From Leptospira sp. GIMC2001 (GTDB taxonomy: Bacteria > Spirochaetota > Leptospiria > Leptospirales > Leptospiraceae): a DNA stretch of 64,000 nucleotides. The position numbers were made by a program, and so were the translations under genes. The notes under the pieces were generated by a model. It saw only the letters and a program-made list of their open reading frames with translations, ran no database searches and was not told the DNA's origin. Of this stretch, positions 43,956 through 52,486 are shown piece by piece. The DNA lies in NCBI RefSeq assembly GCF_028462125.1, contig NZ_CP115469.1:19037-83036 (forward strand), read 5' to 3'. Numbering within the stretch: the first letter of the stretch is position 1; each line of letters opens with the position of its first letter.

Positions 43956-45115
43956 GCTGCGACCTCGTCTTGATTGTCTTGCTCAGTTTTTCCCATTTCC
44001 AAAATCTCTCTTCTGATTTCGAGTATGGACTGTATTTCGGAGTCCGTCAGTCCCCTTCCTTGATAGTAAACTCGAAGTGAGTCTTCAACTCCGGTAGCTT
44101 CCATGATTTCAGCGTTCCTAACCGAAATTTGGTGAATGGTTTTCTTCTCAATCTTAGCGTCTGGATCGATTGCCTGGAGTTGTGCTTTGAACTCAGGTGG
44201 GATGCTATGAACTTCCTCGGCTTTGACCGTGTATCGAAAACGAACTTTGGATCCAGCTTCTGCAATGTTCTGTAGATTGATTTCCTCTTTGGTCTGTTGA
44301 TCGATGAACTTCCCGTCTACGAATTCAGCTGAAATCGAAACCATTGGTTGTGGATTCAAAGAATGAAAAACAGGTTCTTTCTCCCAGCTGGTTCCATTGT
44401 GTTCCCAGATAAGAACTCCCTTGTCGTCCTTGTACTCTCCCCAAGTTTGTCTCGTGATTGATCCAGGATACCAAACACTACCACCTACATTCTGTAATTT
44501 GTGATAATGACCACCGACAACGGGAACTCCCAAAGTTTCCAGAACTGAAAGTGGAAGGTGGATTCCATTGTGTCTTGGAATATTATCGTTATCCAACTTG
44601 GCTCCCGAAACAGTTCCGTGGAACAAGAGCATAGACGGGTGTTTTTGATTATTGAAATCCTGGTACATTTTGTTGAGGAGATCGATCATCAATGACGTTC
44701 CCTTCTCTCCAAATTCAGTGAGGTTCTCTGACTGCAATGCAACGGCTCCGGCCGAGAAATGAGGAACTACTCCAAGGAATATATGAGAACCATCTCTCAA
44801 ACTTACTGTCAGAGTTCCTGGTTTTTCAAATACCGTAACATACTCAGATTGGTGATTGATCAATAATTCTTTAGGAGCATCATGATTTCCTCTAAGCACT
44901 ATAGCTCGCGCTCCAAACTGATTTACTCCGTCCAAGAACTCTTTGAACACTAATCTCTGATCTTCGGTTGAAACACCTTCATAGATATCACCGGCCACAC
45001 ACACCAAATCAACTTCTTGTTCGCGGAATAAATTCCGAGCTTTATCCAATGCAATAGCTTCCTTAGATTCGAATCCACCTTGAAGATGAATGTCTGCTAT
45101 AATACCTACTTTCAT
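43952..45115 (-). CDS. SbcD/Mre11-like exonuclease subunit
   Basis: The 387-residue protein has calcineurin-like phosphoesterase motifs in order: IADIHL at the start, CVAGDIYEG at about 40, VLRGNHDAPKELL at about 72 and GGHYHK near 195. It is coupled to the SbcC-like gene. Together they match T4 gp46/gp47, acting in end resection, host DNA degradation or recombination-driven replication. Confidence 0.8.
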   Translation of the reverse strand: MKVGIIADIHLQGGFESKEAIALDKARNLFREQEVDLVCVAGDIYEGVSTEDQRLVFKEFLDGVNQFGARAIVLRGNHDAPKELLINHQSEYVTVFEKPGTLTVSLRDGSHIFLGVVPHFSAGAVALQSENLTEFGEKGTSLMIDLLNKMYQDFNNQKHPSMLLFHGTVSGAKLDNDNIPRHNGIHLPLSVLETLGVPVVGGHYHKLQNVGGSVWYPGSITRQTWGEYKDDKGVLIWEHNGTSWEKEPVFHSLNPQPMVSISAEFVDGKFIDQQTKEEINLQNIAEAGSKVRFRYTVKAEEVHSIPPEFKAQLQAIDPDAKIEKKTIHQISVRNAEIMEATGVEDSLRVYYQGRGLTDSEIQSILEIRREILEMGKTEQDNQDEVAA

Positions 45116-45987
45116 AATTTTGGTTCTCCTTTTGTTTTAGCGTTTTCAGCTAAATGTCGGTGTCTCAGGTTCATTCTATGTCGAAGTGAATCTTCAAAAA
45201 CGGATTCGAATTTCGAGTTGTTGACCTTCGCGAGAATCGATTCCAATTCGACCTTGGACTCTGCCTTCTCTATTTCAGAAAGAAGCTCGTCGTAAGTCGG
45301 CCCTTTGTCGTCGAATAGCAAGGTAGTTGCCTGAGTAGCTTGAGCGTTGATCGTCTTAATTTTATTTGCACTAAAACCACCATCATCGTCTTTATACACT
45401 GCCTTCATGCAAACCCACATTTTCATTGCTTGCTCAAGAGGAAGTTGTGTTGGAATTTGTAAAAGTTCTTTGATCGCGTTTCGTTTAGCCTTACGATCAC
45501 AAGATTCATGAACATGAGCCTGGTTTTTTCCAGAACTAGTTAAAATTGGTAACGCTTTCCCGGTTGGAGGTGTGATTGAAGGTGTACCATCTGGAAGATC
45601 AAGACTTGCAACATACTCAATCAGTAAATGAGCGACTCCACCAATTTCAATGGTCTTATCAGTGACTTTATCTAATTTGATTCCAACTGCTTGCCCTATT
45701 CCTATTACCTTCTCGGATTTGAGCATTACGTGACCTTTTTTTAGCCCGACTCCTTCAGCATTCCTTTCATCCCAGATATCATCTTTGGTTACAGTCACTA
45801 TTTGCGGTTTCAATACTACATTTGCTGGCAGACAATTCATTAAGAATTGAGAGAAAAGAACCATATTGTATTTTTCTCGAGGGAACAAAGTCTGTAGTGC
45901 ATCCAGCTTTTCCTCAAATTTGTTTTGATATGCTGAAGGATTAATTTCTCCAGTCTCCATGAGAAGTTGATTTTCTGTTGTTGTCAT
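45112..45987 (-). CDS. Probable single-strand annealing protein
   Basis: The protein of about 291 residues contains HVHESCDRKAKRNAIKELLQ, resembling the A-R-N-R-A motif of Rad52/ERF-type annealing proteins, and its C-terminus is helical. It lies directly upstream of SbcD/SbcC-like genes, where phages usually encode an annealing partner. Two adjacent ATGs (45990, 45987) are possible; the second has better spacing from GGAGG. The family is not certain. Confidence 0.5.
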   Translation of the reverse strand: MTTTENQLLMETGEINPSAYQNKFEEKLDALQTLFPREKYNMVLFSQFLMNCLPANVVLKPQIVTVTKDDIWDERNAEGVGLKKGHVMLKSEKVIGIGQAVGIKLDKVTDKTIEIGGVAHLLIEYVASLDLPDGTPSITPPTGKALPILTSSGKNQAHVHESCDRKAKRNAIKELLQIPTQLPLEQAMKMWVCMKAVYKDDDGGFSANKIKTINAQATQATTLLFDDKGPTYDELLSEIEKAESKVELESILAKVNNSKFESVFEDSLRHRMNLRHRHLAENAKTKGEPKL

Positions 45988-46190
45988 CATTGAACCTCCA
46001 TAAGTTCAGTTATTACTTTATTTACGAGCATTGCTCGATCAAAAGACACAGCGAGTCTCTGTCCTGTTTTGCGACAGATGAGCTCGTAGTATTCATTTCC
46101 ATTTTTATCAAGCGACTCTGATAACCGAATCCGGTAAGGGAGCGTCTTGTAGTTTTTGGTCTCTGAAATATTCGTTGTAGGTTTCGTCAC
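45987..46190 (-). CDS. Small early hypothetical protein, 67 aa
   Basis: Short basic protein with a YYELICRKTGQRLAVSF core. Its end overlaps the start of the annealing-protein gene, but its start overlaps the upstream gene by 83 nt, so the true start may be internal. Function unknown. Confidence 0.4.
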   Translation of the reverse strand: MTKPTTNISETKNYKTLPYRIRLSESLDKNGNEYYELICRKTGQRLAVSFDRAMLVNKVITELMEVQ

Positions 46191-46353
46191 TCAATCCACC
46201 GTTTAGAAAATCAATTGTGTTGGCTTGATCGACCCAACCTTTTTCTTTTAATACCTTAACAGCATTTTCATGAGAGACTTTTGCATCTCTAAGCAACGTG
46301 TAGGTATCTAATATCGAGAAGATCTCTTCTGTGATTGTGTGTTCTTTACTCAT
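46108..46353 (-). CDS. Small early hypothetical protein, 81 aa
   Basis: Helical protein with no known motif; its 3' end overlaps the next gene by 83 nt in another frame. Position in the early operon between antirepressor and recombination genes is the only hint of role. Confidence 0.45.
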   Translation of the reverse strand: MSKEHTITEEIFSILDTYTLLRDAKVSHENAVKVLKEKGWVDQANTIDFLNGGLSDETYNEYFRDQKLQDAPLPDSVIRVA

Positions 46354-46456
46354 CGTTTTTTTTCCTTGTTCTAAAATCTCTTATTTCCGATGGTGAGATT
46401 AACCACTCATCGGTTCCCTGGTGTTCGAGCACTGGGGTTTTCCTTTTCCCTAAATT

Positions 46457-46729
46457 CTAAGCCGTCTTGTTATAAGCTCCCGATAGTGGATTCACGGTTA
46501 AATCCGACCATTGCCTATCCTGTAATTTTCTCAATCCTGCAAACCTTTGTTGTAATTCCAGGTAGTGGGATTGCTCATCGTTGTTGAAAAAAATCCGATC
46601 TTGAATCGGTTTTTTCCTATTCGCTTCGATGAACTTTTTTTCACTTTCTTGATCATCAGTTTTATCTTTCCATTCTGGAAGATTCTCTTCTCGAAGTTGC
46701 TCATTTAACATGTTCAGAAATTCGCCCAT
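46457..46729 (-). CDS. Small early hypothetical protein, 90 aa
   Basis: The ATG at 46729 overlaps the antirepressor stop (TGATG). The product is charged and helical (LNEQLREENLPEWKDKTDDQ) with no family match. It probably follows the antirepressor in the same mRNA. Confidence 0.45.
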   Translation of the reverse strand: MGEFLNMLNEQLREENLPEWKDKTDDQESEKKFIEANRKKPIQDRIFFNNDEQSHYLELQQRFAGLRKLQDRQWSDLTVNPLSGAYNKTA

Positions 46730-47520
46730 CACATTTGCCCTACTGCAATACCAGATTCTTGAAATAACGCTGGTTGATGAATTCTCTTGAATCCAGCTTC
46801 CTTAAGTTTCTCGGAAATAAACTGTAATCCCTTTCCAGTGAAAACCGTCTTCTTGTAAGACGAAGACTCACCGTGAGTTTTTTCGAAGGCTAATATCACC
46901 TGCTTGAAATATCCCTTTTGAAGAAATTCTTGGTAAGGTTCATTGTTCTTCATGATGAACCGATTTTTCCGACAAAATCGAAACAGGCCGATCGAACCCA
47001 AATTCAAATACGATAATGTTTTTGCAGCTTCAGTGAATGTGTAGTGATCGTTAGATTTTTTAACCTGTTCTGCGAACTCCGCGTTGGGTGTGAGCTCTGC
47101 AATCTTAGCGTCTTGTTCTTCGATCAAGGTGTTTGCAGCAATAAGTGCTCTGGCAACCAAATACTTGGGATCTTCTGTCTGCTCTTTGTTCGCTGACGTT
47201 TTAGAATAAGATCCTGTCTTTCTGATTGCTGGAAGGACTTCGCTCGTGACCCATTTCTTAAATGACTTCGCCTCTGGTTTGCGAGATCCTAGAATTAAAG
47301 AGTAAAGTCCAGATTCGCTGATAATATTGCTTTCACCTTGACGACCTAGATTGAATCTAGCCCGTTCATCTGAATCAAGTCGATTCAAAGCATCAGTAGA
47401 ATTTTGGATCTCCAAAATCTCACAAACATCTTTTGCTACAAACCATGGTTCACCGTTAATATCGACTGTTCTGACAGTTTTGTTTTCGTAGGTAAATGGA
47501 ATCAAATTCGAACTATTCAT
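46729..47520 (-). CDS. BRO-N/KilAC-type antirepressor
   Basis: The 263-residue protein has a BRO N-terminal domain (about 5-105: VDINGEPWFVAKDVCEILEI, then SESGLYSLILGSRKPEAK) and a C-terminal KilA-C/ANT-like domain (LFRFCRKNRF followed by VFTGKGLQFISEKL). Such proteins counter phage repressors. It sits after a Cro-like gene in the early operon and so probably helps the lytic switch. Confidence 0.75.
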   Translation of the reverse strand: MNSSNLIPFTYENKTVRTVDINGEPWFVAKDVCEILEIQNSTDALNRLDSDERARFNLGRQGESNIISESGLYSLILGSRKPEAKSFKKWVTSEVLPAIRKTGSYSKTSANKEQTEDPKYLVARALIAANTLIEEQDAKIAELTPNAEFAEQVKKSNDHYTFTEAAKTLSYLNLGSIGLFRFCRKNRFIMKNNEPYQEFLQKGYFKQVILAFEKTHGESSSYKKTVFTGKGLQFISEKLKEAGFKRIHQPALFQESGIAVGQM

Positions 47521-47530
47521 CCACTTTTCC

Positions 47531-47827
47531 TTAGGCTACTTGATTGCTTTTTAGGGGGTTTTGTGTTTTTGGATAAATCACATGTCGAGCAAGTTCTTTC
47601 TTGTACGGACGGTTGTGTTTAATTCCAAGATCTTCCAAATAGGACAGCAATGTCGCACTATCCATTCTTTTGTTGATTGTTCCATTGATCGTAGCGTAGG
47701 ACAAACCAGTTCGAATTCTCAGATCTGTCTGAGTAAGATTCATTTCTGAAAGTCTCTTATTTATCTCTTCAGGTGACATAACAGAGTTTTCCTCTGTTTT
47801 ATTAGCTTGAATTTGGTTGGCTCTCAT
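47531..47827 (-). CDS. Cro-like XRE regulator
   Basis: ATG 47827, after GGAAAGAG, gives a 98-residue protein with a helix-turn-helix (NLTQTDLRIRTGLSYATING) at about 30-50. It is divergent from the XRE repressor at 47929 across a 101-nt region, the standard lysis-lysogeny layout. It is the first leftward early gene and therefore the probable Cro counterpart. Confidence 0.65.
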   Translation of the reverse strand: MRANQIQANKTEENSVMSPEEINKRLSEMNLTQTDLRIRTGLSYATINGTINKRMDSATLLSYLEDLGIKHNRPYKKELARHVIYPKTQNPLKSNQVA

Positions 47828-47928
47828 ATTCTCTTTCCTTTGTATCGTGATAGTAATAATAACTAAAATGACCATACTTCACATAGTGATATTTTGCAAT
47901 CAATATTTATCACAAAAGCAAAAAATAG
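47828..47928. promoter_or_regulatory. Divergent switch region with GTGATA operator half-sites
   Basis: Between the Cro-like and repressor genes there are three GTGATA-type half-sites: in TATCGTGATA, in TCACATAGTGATA (TCAC-ATA-GTGA is a perfect inverted repeat) and, inverted, in TTTATCAC. These are candidate operators for the repressor and Cro-like protein. They differ from the TGTCTCA palindromes, which implies a second regulator in the phage. Confidence 0.5.
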
Positions 47929-48291
47929 ATGATAGATTTAAAAAAAATTATTAAGGATCTACAATTAACCCAGAAGGAGTTTGCAGATCGAATGGGAGTC
48001 AAGCAGAGCACGATTTCCATGTATATATCGGGCGAAAGGAAAATTTCCAAACCAATCGCCTTCCTAATAGAGAAGACTTACGGAATAAGCAGCGACTGGC
48101 TTTTAAACGGTACCGGTAAGATGTTCATCGATCTCGGTGAAGAAGAGAAGAAGATCCAGGAAGAAAACGCCCTACTCCGGCAAATAGATAAAAAACCAGA
48201 AATTAAAGAAATAGTAGAGATTTTAGTACGGATGGATAAACAAAACCTTGCCAAAACATTGGCTGTTATAAAAACTTTGTCGGAGAATTAA
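47929..48291 (+). CDS. XRE-family prophage repressor
   Basis: The 120-residue protein has a clear XRE helix-turn-helix at about 10-60 (LTQKEFADRMGVKQSTISMY) and a helical C-terminus ending in a conserved helix (LAKTLAVIKTLSEN). It is the only rightward gene facing the early operon and likely maintains lysogeny. There is no peptidase domain, so induction may depend on an antirepressor such as the one at 46729. Decayed copies of its C-terminal helix occur downstream at 48859 and in other repeats. Confidence 0.75.
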   Translation: MIDLKKIIKDLQLTQKEFADRMGVKQSTISMYISGERKISKPIAFLIEKTYGISSDWLLNGTGKMFIDLGEEEKKIQEENALLRQIDKKPEIKEIVEILVRMDKQNLAKTLAVIKTLSEN

Positions 48292-48300
48292 GGAGTAGCT

Positions 48301-48849
48301 ATGCATTTTATTTTAAGAAAAAAAAAGGTTACAGTTGTTTGTTCATTAATTTTATTTTTTCTCACCACCGCAATTTTCACTCATTCAAAAGAACAGGCCA
48401 TTGGTTTTGATGGAATTAATTTAGAAAGTAAAAAACAAGATGTTGTGAAAGCCATAAAGAAGAAATACTCAGGTGCGGAATTCGGCTGGGATGAAGATGA
48501 TGGAACTGGACGGAACAATTGCATTGTTGTGGAACTGAACTCAGACTTCCCTAAACAAATTGTTTATTTTTTCGATGAATCTGGAACTCTTTACTTTATA
48601 GGATTGAAAATATCTGAAATTGATGAGCCAAATTATTTTTCTTTAAAAAAGAATATAATAGAAAAGTACGGAGATCCAATTTTCGATCTAAACAAAGTGA
48701 CTAGATGGAAAATAGGAACACATCAAGAAATCACTATTTCTGAAGATAGTTCATATACAGCCCAAGGCTTGATGGTTCACTATAAAAATAAATTACTCTG
48801 GGATAAATACGAGGCTTCTCTAAACAAAGACAAATTCAAGAAGTTTTAG
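48301..48849 (+). CDS. Exported hypothetical protein next to the repressor
   Basis: The 182-residue protein has an N-terminal signal peptide (basic start, hydrophobic core at about 10-27) and a soluble mature domain with a charged acidic patch (DEDDGTG). It sits directly after the repressor, so it is probably expressed in the lysogen and is a candidate lysogenic-conversion gene. It lies between an intact repressor and a remnant of another repressor tail, suggesting it was inserted. No family is recognised. Confidence 0.55.
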   Translation: MHFILRKKKVTVVCSLILFFLTTAIFTHSKEQAIGFDGINLESKKQDVVKAIKKKYSGAEFGWDEDDGTGRNNCIVVELNSDFPKQIVYFFDESGTLYFIGLKISEIDEPNYFSLKKNIIEKYGDPIFDLNKVTRWKIGTHQEITISEDSSYTAQGLMVHYKNKLLWDKYEASLNKDKFKKF

Positions 48850-48858
48850 ATCTATCGA

Positions 48859-48942
48859 GAAATCATCGAACACTTAGTCGAACTCGATAAACCGAGTCTC
48901 ACTCAGATTCTAGCGATCACGAAAACGTTTTCGAAAAAGTGA
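48859..48942 (+). pseudogene. Remnant of the 3' end of an XRE repressor gene
   Basis: These 28 codons end in ILAITKTFSKK and a stop and align without gaps to the last 27 residues of the repressor at 47929 (about half identical). There is no start codon or DNA-binding domain. It looks like a leftover from an earlier repressor allele, separated from the current one by the exported-protein gene. Similar tails occur in the repeats at 49675, 55512 and 56530. Confidence 0.65.
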
Positions 48943-49000
48943 TAGTTGAATGCTAAGGGGGAAAAGATGCGAGGACCTTTTCAGCAACGCGGAGTTATGC
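48859..49000. repeat. Type 1 spacer repeat, copy A (truncated)
   Basis: Contains the repressor-tail remnant and ends in GCGGAGTTATGCG, an attC-like GTTATGC end. The left GCATAAC end is missing. It separates the rightward exported-protein gene from the leftward membrane-protein gene. Confidence 0.5.
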
Positions 49001-49014
49001 GAAGTAATCAAAAA

Positions 49015-49641
49015 TTAAAAATCAATGTTTGGGATTAGATCTGGTAATTTTATTTTAAATTTAATTGCTTTTTTTTCCAATTCAGTTTCAATCCGTTTAA
49101 AGTCTTCAGCACTTCTCATGCCTGCAAATGCTGCTTTTAAAAATTTAACCTCATTCACACTATAAACAGGTTCAAGAATTGTGATCGATTGTTGAAAGTA
49201 AGTAATTGTTGAATTTACGTAAGAAACTTTTACTAAACTTAAAAAAGCACTAAAAAATGCTAGTGTTGTAATAAATAATAGTAGATAATAACCCTTGTTA
49301 GAATTTAAGAAATCCGTCTTTTTGTTCTTGGTTCGTGCTTCTTTTGAGTATTTATATGGATGTCTTCGTAAAATTACTAGGTAAAGAAAAGGAATAATTG
49401 AAATAGCGATCAAATGTAAAAAGACTGAAGATTGTTCATGAAATCCGCGAGCCGATTCAATGTATAAAGAATTTCGATAGGCACTTGATGTTTCAGCAGC
49501 TAATTTAACAAACGTTGAAAGTAAGAATGAAGTTGAAGGCTTAAATACAATATCCCAAATTCCGCTTCCAAAAGCTCCAATTATAATAATACCGATTGTT
49601 TTTTTTATTCGGGAATAATTCTCTTTTTGTGGTTCTTCCAT
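49015..49641 (-). CDS. Membrane protein cassette, three spans
   Basis: The 208-residue protein has hydrophobic segments at about 13-32, 72-90 and 115-135 and a soluble helical C-terminus. The N-terminal IIIIGAFGSGIWDIVFKP is a pattern I associate with small membrane proteins of defence or mobile-element cassettes, but no family is certain. It is flanked by inverted copies of GAGTTATGCGAARTAATC, which make it look like an individual cassette. Confidence 0.5.
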   Translation of the reverse strand: MEEPQKENYSRIKKTIGIIIIGAFGSGIWDIVFKPSTSFLLSTFVKLAAETSSAYRNSLYIESARGFHEQSSVFLHLIAISIIPFLYLVILRRHPYKYSKEARTKNKKTDFLNSNKGYYLLLFITTLAFFSAFLSLVKVSYVNSTITYFQQSITILEPVYSVNEVKFLKAAFAGMRSAEDFKRIETELEKKAIKFKIKLPDLIPNIDF

Positions 49642-49674
49642 TTTGATTTTCCTAAATTAATTTTTGATTATTTC

Positions 49675-49934
49675 GCATAACTCAATATAATTGAACTACA
49701 GATATTCTCGCATCGAGCTTGAATATTCGACAAATATAATTTGGCTTACCTCGAAATCAACTAAAAGAATCGTAATAAATCCCAGGGAAACACCGATTAT
49801 GGAGATTAAGAAGACGATTTCGAATAAATGATTTTCAATAACAGGCGAAGCAATCGCTATGACACGGTAATTGACCCAAGCCCTCACCATCGCTTCAATG
49901 GTCGCGAGGGGAAATGGCTATTATTGAGTTATAG
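49675..49934. repeat. Type 1 spacer repeat, copy B (complete, 260 bp)
   Basis: Starts GCATAACTCAATA and ends TATTGAGTTATAG, so ATAACTCAATA at 49677-49687 and TATTGAGTTAT at 49922-49932 are an exact 11-bp inverted repeat. It includes GAATATTCGACAAAT and a decayed repressor tail (IMEIKKTISNK then stop), as in the other copies. The ends resemble the RYYYAAC and GTTRRRY ends of integron attC sites. Confidence 0.6.
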
Positions 49935-49947
49935 GGCGCTTTTTTTA

Positions 49948-50853
49948 CTACAAATTATTTACCATTTTTTTTGCTTGTCCTAAAAATCCTGTCCATCCTT
50001 CATTATTTCTTGCTTGAATTAGATCGACTGTTTCTTTTAATAATCCAAAACCTCCGATAAAATTTCCAGCTGTAGGTATTAGTCCTAAAAAGTAAAGAGC
50101 TGCACTTTTTCCCACAGAAATTTTATTAAATTTGTCTCTCACAATTCGATTTACTATTGAATCAAATTCATTTGATAATTCTTGTATTTTATTATCTAAA
50201 TTTGTAATATCCTCTACTGAAAGTTGGTTATCAATTTTATTACGATATAACTTTAAAAGATTATCATTCCTTAATTCTTCGATTGATGGATGCCAAGGAC
50301 CTTCTAATGTTTGTATTGATGTCGTTGAAGCATTTATTAATCGTTCACTAATTTTCATTTGTAAATGTGACTCATTAAATTCTCTGCTCCATAATGAATT
50401 TGCTGAGTTTTCTACCAGTGTCATCCCATGTTTACTAGCTATGTACCGATCTATTAAAAGATTTTGAAAGTTTCCTGGTGTTGGTAAAATATTAAACTCA
50501 CCAAATTTGAAACTACGAGAATGGTTATCGTACCTCCAATCATTTCCGAGTGTTGAAACTATAATTTTATTCCAATCTTCAAATGGAAATCTTCCTAATT
50601 CTTTTTGCTCGTCCTTTGGAATTGCATCCAGACTTAAACCTTTCGGTTCAAGTTCTTCATCAATAAAATGTACAAATTTTAAATTTTCCATATTATATGG
50701 ACAAATTCTTCTGGAAAAAAACCAAATTTCATCATAAAGAAGGAAATAGCTAAGAGGGGTCTCTAAAATTGGTCCTGGTCTTCCTTTAATTTTTTCTAAT
50801 TCGTAATAATATCCTACGGGACTAGATACTCCAATTAGTAATTTTTTCCTCAT
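49948..50853 (-). CDS. Hypothetical cassette protein, 301 aa
   Basis: No family is recognised. The protein has a mixed N-terminal domain (YFLLYDEIWFFSRRICPY), a coiled-coil region at about 190-235 and a hydrophobic C-terminal stretch (ALYFLGLIPTAGNFIGGFG) that could insert in a membrane, a composition shared by some abortive-infection effectors. It is a single-gene cassette between a type 1 and a type 2 repeat. Confidence 0.5.
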   Translation of the reverse strand: MRKKLLIGVSSPVGYYYELEKIKGRPGPILETPLSYFLLYDEIWFFSRRICPYNMENLKFVHFIDEELEPKGLSLDAIPKDEQKELGRFPFEDWNKIIVSTLGNDWRYDNHSRSFKFGEFNILPTPGNFQNLLIDRYIASKHGMTLVENSANSLWSREFNESHLQMKISERLINASTTSIQTLEGPWHPSIEELRNDNLLKLYRNKIDNQLSVEDITNLDNKIQELSNEFDSIVNRIVRDKFNKISVGKSAALYFLGLIPTAGNFIGGFGLLKETVDLIQARNNEGWTGFLGQAKKMVNNL

Positions 50854-50890
50854 TCTAATTTACCCATTTATTTTTATATATAAAATGTTT

Positions 50891-50949
50891 GCTAACGAAC
50901 TGACCTACCTGCCGTTCGGGATAGCTGAGTCTCCAAAGGAGGCGTTAGC
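50891..50949. repeat. Type 2 attC-like element, copy 1
   Basis: GCTAACG (50891) and CGTTAGC (50943) form an exact inverted repeat at the ends of a 59-bp unit that also holds the inner stem CTCC-AAA-GGAG. It aligns over its length with the element at 54419. Size and structure match integron attC sites. Confidence 0.55.
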
Positions 50950-51064
50950 GTTGGCACGAGATTGCTTGAGCGAAGCGATGAAGCAATCGCAGTGACACCT
51001 GAATGGGTCTAGAGCTCCTCTACAACACGAACAAAAAAATAGCTTGAAATTGTATTTGAATTAG

Positions 51065-51238
51065 CTATTTTTCAGGCGAAGGAGTAGGATTACACCCTGA
51101 GCAATCCGAACAATTATTCGTACAGCATGCTGGGCATCTCTCACTTGCACACATTCCCTGTGTTGGACTAACACTGGATATTGCTACTCCAGTAAAAATT
51201 ACACCGAAAAATAGAATTGAAATGAATAATTTCTTCAT
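51065..51238 (-). CDS. Secreted cysteine-rich peptide, 57 aa
   Basis: From ATG 51238 (AAGG upstream) the ORF encodes a signal peptide (MKKLFISILFFGVIFTG) and a mature part of about 30 residues with seven or more Cys in CxxC-like pairs (MCASERCPACC, NNCSDCSGC). Such peptides bind metal or are bacteriocin-like or toxin-like. It is too short for many gene finders. It lies in a 650-bp gap between two larger genes, next to attC-like repeats, and could be a cassette of its own. Confidence 0.6.
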   Translation of the reverse strand: MKKLFISILFFGVIFTGVAISSVSPTQGMCASERCPACCTNNCSDCSGCNPTPSPEK

Positions 51239-51400
51239 ATGCCTTATTCCCCCGTTCTGCTGCGAATCTATAGAATCTTAATTATCTTAAAATTTCAATA
51301 CATTTTTAATTAATTAAATAAAAAAGTTTATTCTTTTAAAAAAATCAATTCAAATAATCACCAAGATTAGGTTTCTAAACTCTCAAGCCTCGCATTAATT

Positions 51401-51500
51401 TTCATTAAAATAAATCCCACAGACAAAACGACCGTAAAAGATGCGAGGTAATACCAGCTATGTAGTGAGCGAGAACGTTTCCGAGCACGCAGAGTTATTC
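51401..51500. repeat. Type 1 spacer repeat, copy C (partial)
   Basis: Shares AATAAATCCCA with copy B and the 30-bp end GAGCGAGAACGTTTCCGAGC then ACGCAGAGTTATTCGC with copy E at 56530. The 5' half and the repressor tail are missing. It lies immediately downstream of the disrupted ATPase gene. Confidence 0.5.
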
Positions 51501-51510
51501 GCAGTATTTT

Positions 51511-52486
51511 TTACGTTTTAGTTTCTCTGGTTTCTCTCATTCCAAGATAAGTTCTGAATAAAGCATGGACATGAAATCTTAAAACATTACTCAGTAATAA
51601 GTTTGGAAATTGGTAATATCCTACATATCGGCTTCCGCTTCTTTGGACTCCCTTGGACTTTCCAATTGATTGAGCTTTAATAAAACCTACTCTCCACAAA
51701 ATGTCAATTAAATATTCAGGATCTTGATCATTTACCCAAGTAGCTTCTCTAGAAACTTTATATTCCCCTGTAGAAATACCTAAACATATTTCTTCAAGTT
51801 CATTTCTATTTAAATTATACGTTTTACCTCTGAAAATTTCAAATATAGTATCCAAACCAGGATATTGAAATCTGTATTCAGAAACTATATCTTTAGCGCG
51901 CTCTTCAGAATAACGTACTTCAGCATCTGATATTTCATGGTAATTTGCCGGGAAGTTTTTGTTCTTTTTGGCAGAGTCAGCTGTTTCGCCACAAATATGT
52001 ATAAACTCTCTTGGTCGCATTAAAGTTCTATCTACCATATAATTGAATGATTTTGCTTTTCTATAATCTATGTTTTCTGAAAATATATGATTCCAAACTT
52101 TCTCGTCATCTTCTATATTTTTTAATTCCGGAATTGAAAATCGTATTCTATTAGTTATCAATTTTCTTAAATTAGATTCATCCCAATTTAGAATTTCAAT
52201 AATATCTCTAATCTTCTGTGCATCTTCGTATAGTGAAGGTATATTATCATATAATTCCCGCCTTAAAGAAATAAAAACTCTTAAATTCGGATTTAATTGA
52301 TTAATTGATATACTTGATTGAAATAATCCAGAAACAAATGCTTTAGCATCCTCAGACGCATCCCAACCTTTATCTAATTCGTCTATTAATATTGTAAATC
52401 TTCTGCTTGAGCATAAATCAATTATACTTGGCAATAATTGTTCTATCTCTTCAAGTCGATATAATTTTGTTAATTCTTTTGATTTA
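51511..52486 (-). pseudogene. P-loop ATPase gene, C-terminal part (split by IS)
   Basis: This segment carries the Walker B part (FTILIDELDKGWD) and C-terminal domain of an ATPase whose Walker A half is at 53858-54379. An ATG at 52434 allows a 307-residue fragment, but it lacks a P-loop. Removing the IS and one 9-bp target copy restores a single frame of about 493 residues (E-A-A-F-K-S-K-E-L-T-K...). It is therefore a recent disruption of a probable defence-type STAND/AAA ATPase. Confidence 0.75.

Noticed and set aside
45164..45176. Half-site GTGTCTCAGG resembling the TGTCTCA palindrome
   Set aside because: No inverted partner is present, and it lies inside a coding sequence without nearby start.
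49696..49890. 64-codon minus-strand ORF with a hydrophobic segment
   Set aside because: It lies entirely inside type 1 repeat copy B, whose relatives do not keep the frame, and it has no Shine-Dalgarno; best explained as repeat sequence.
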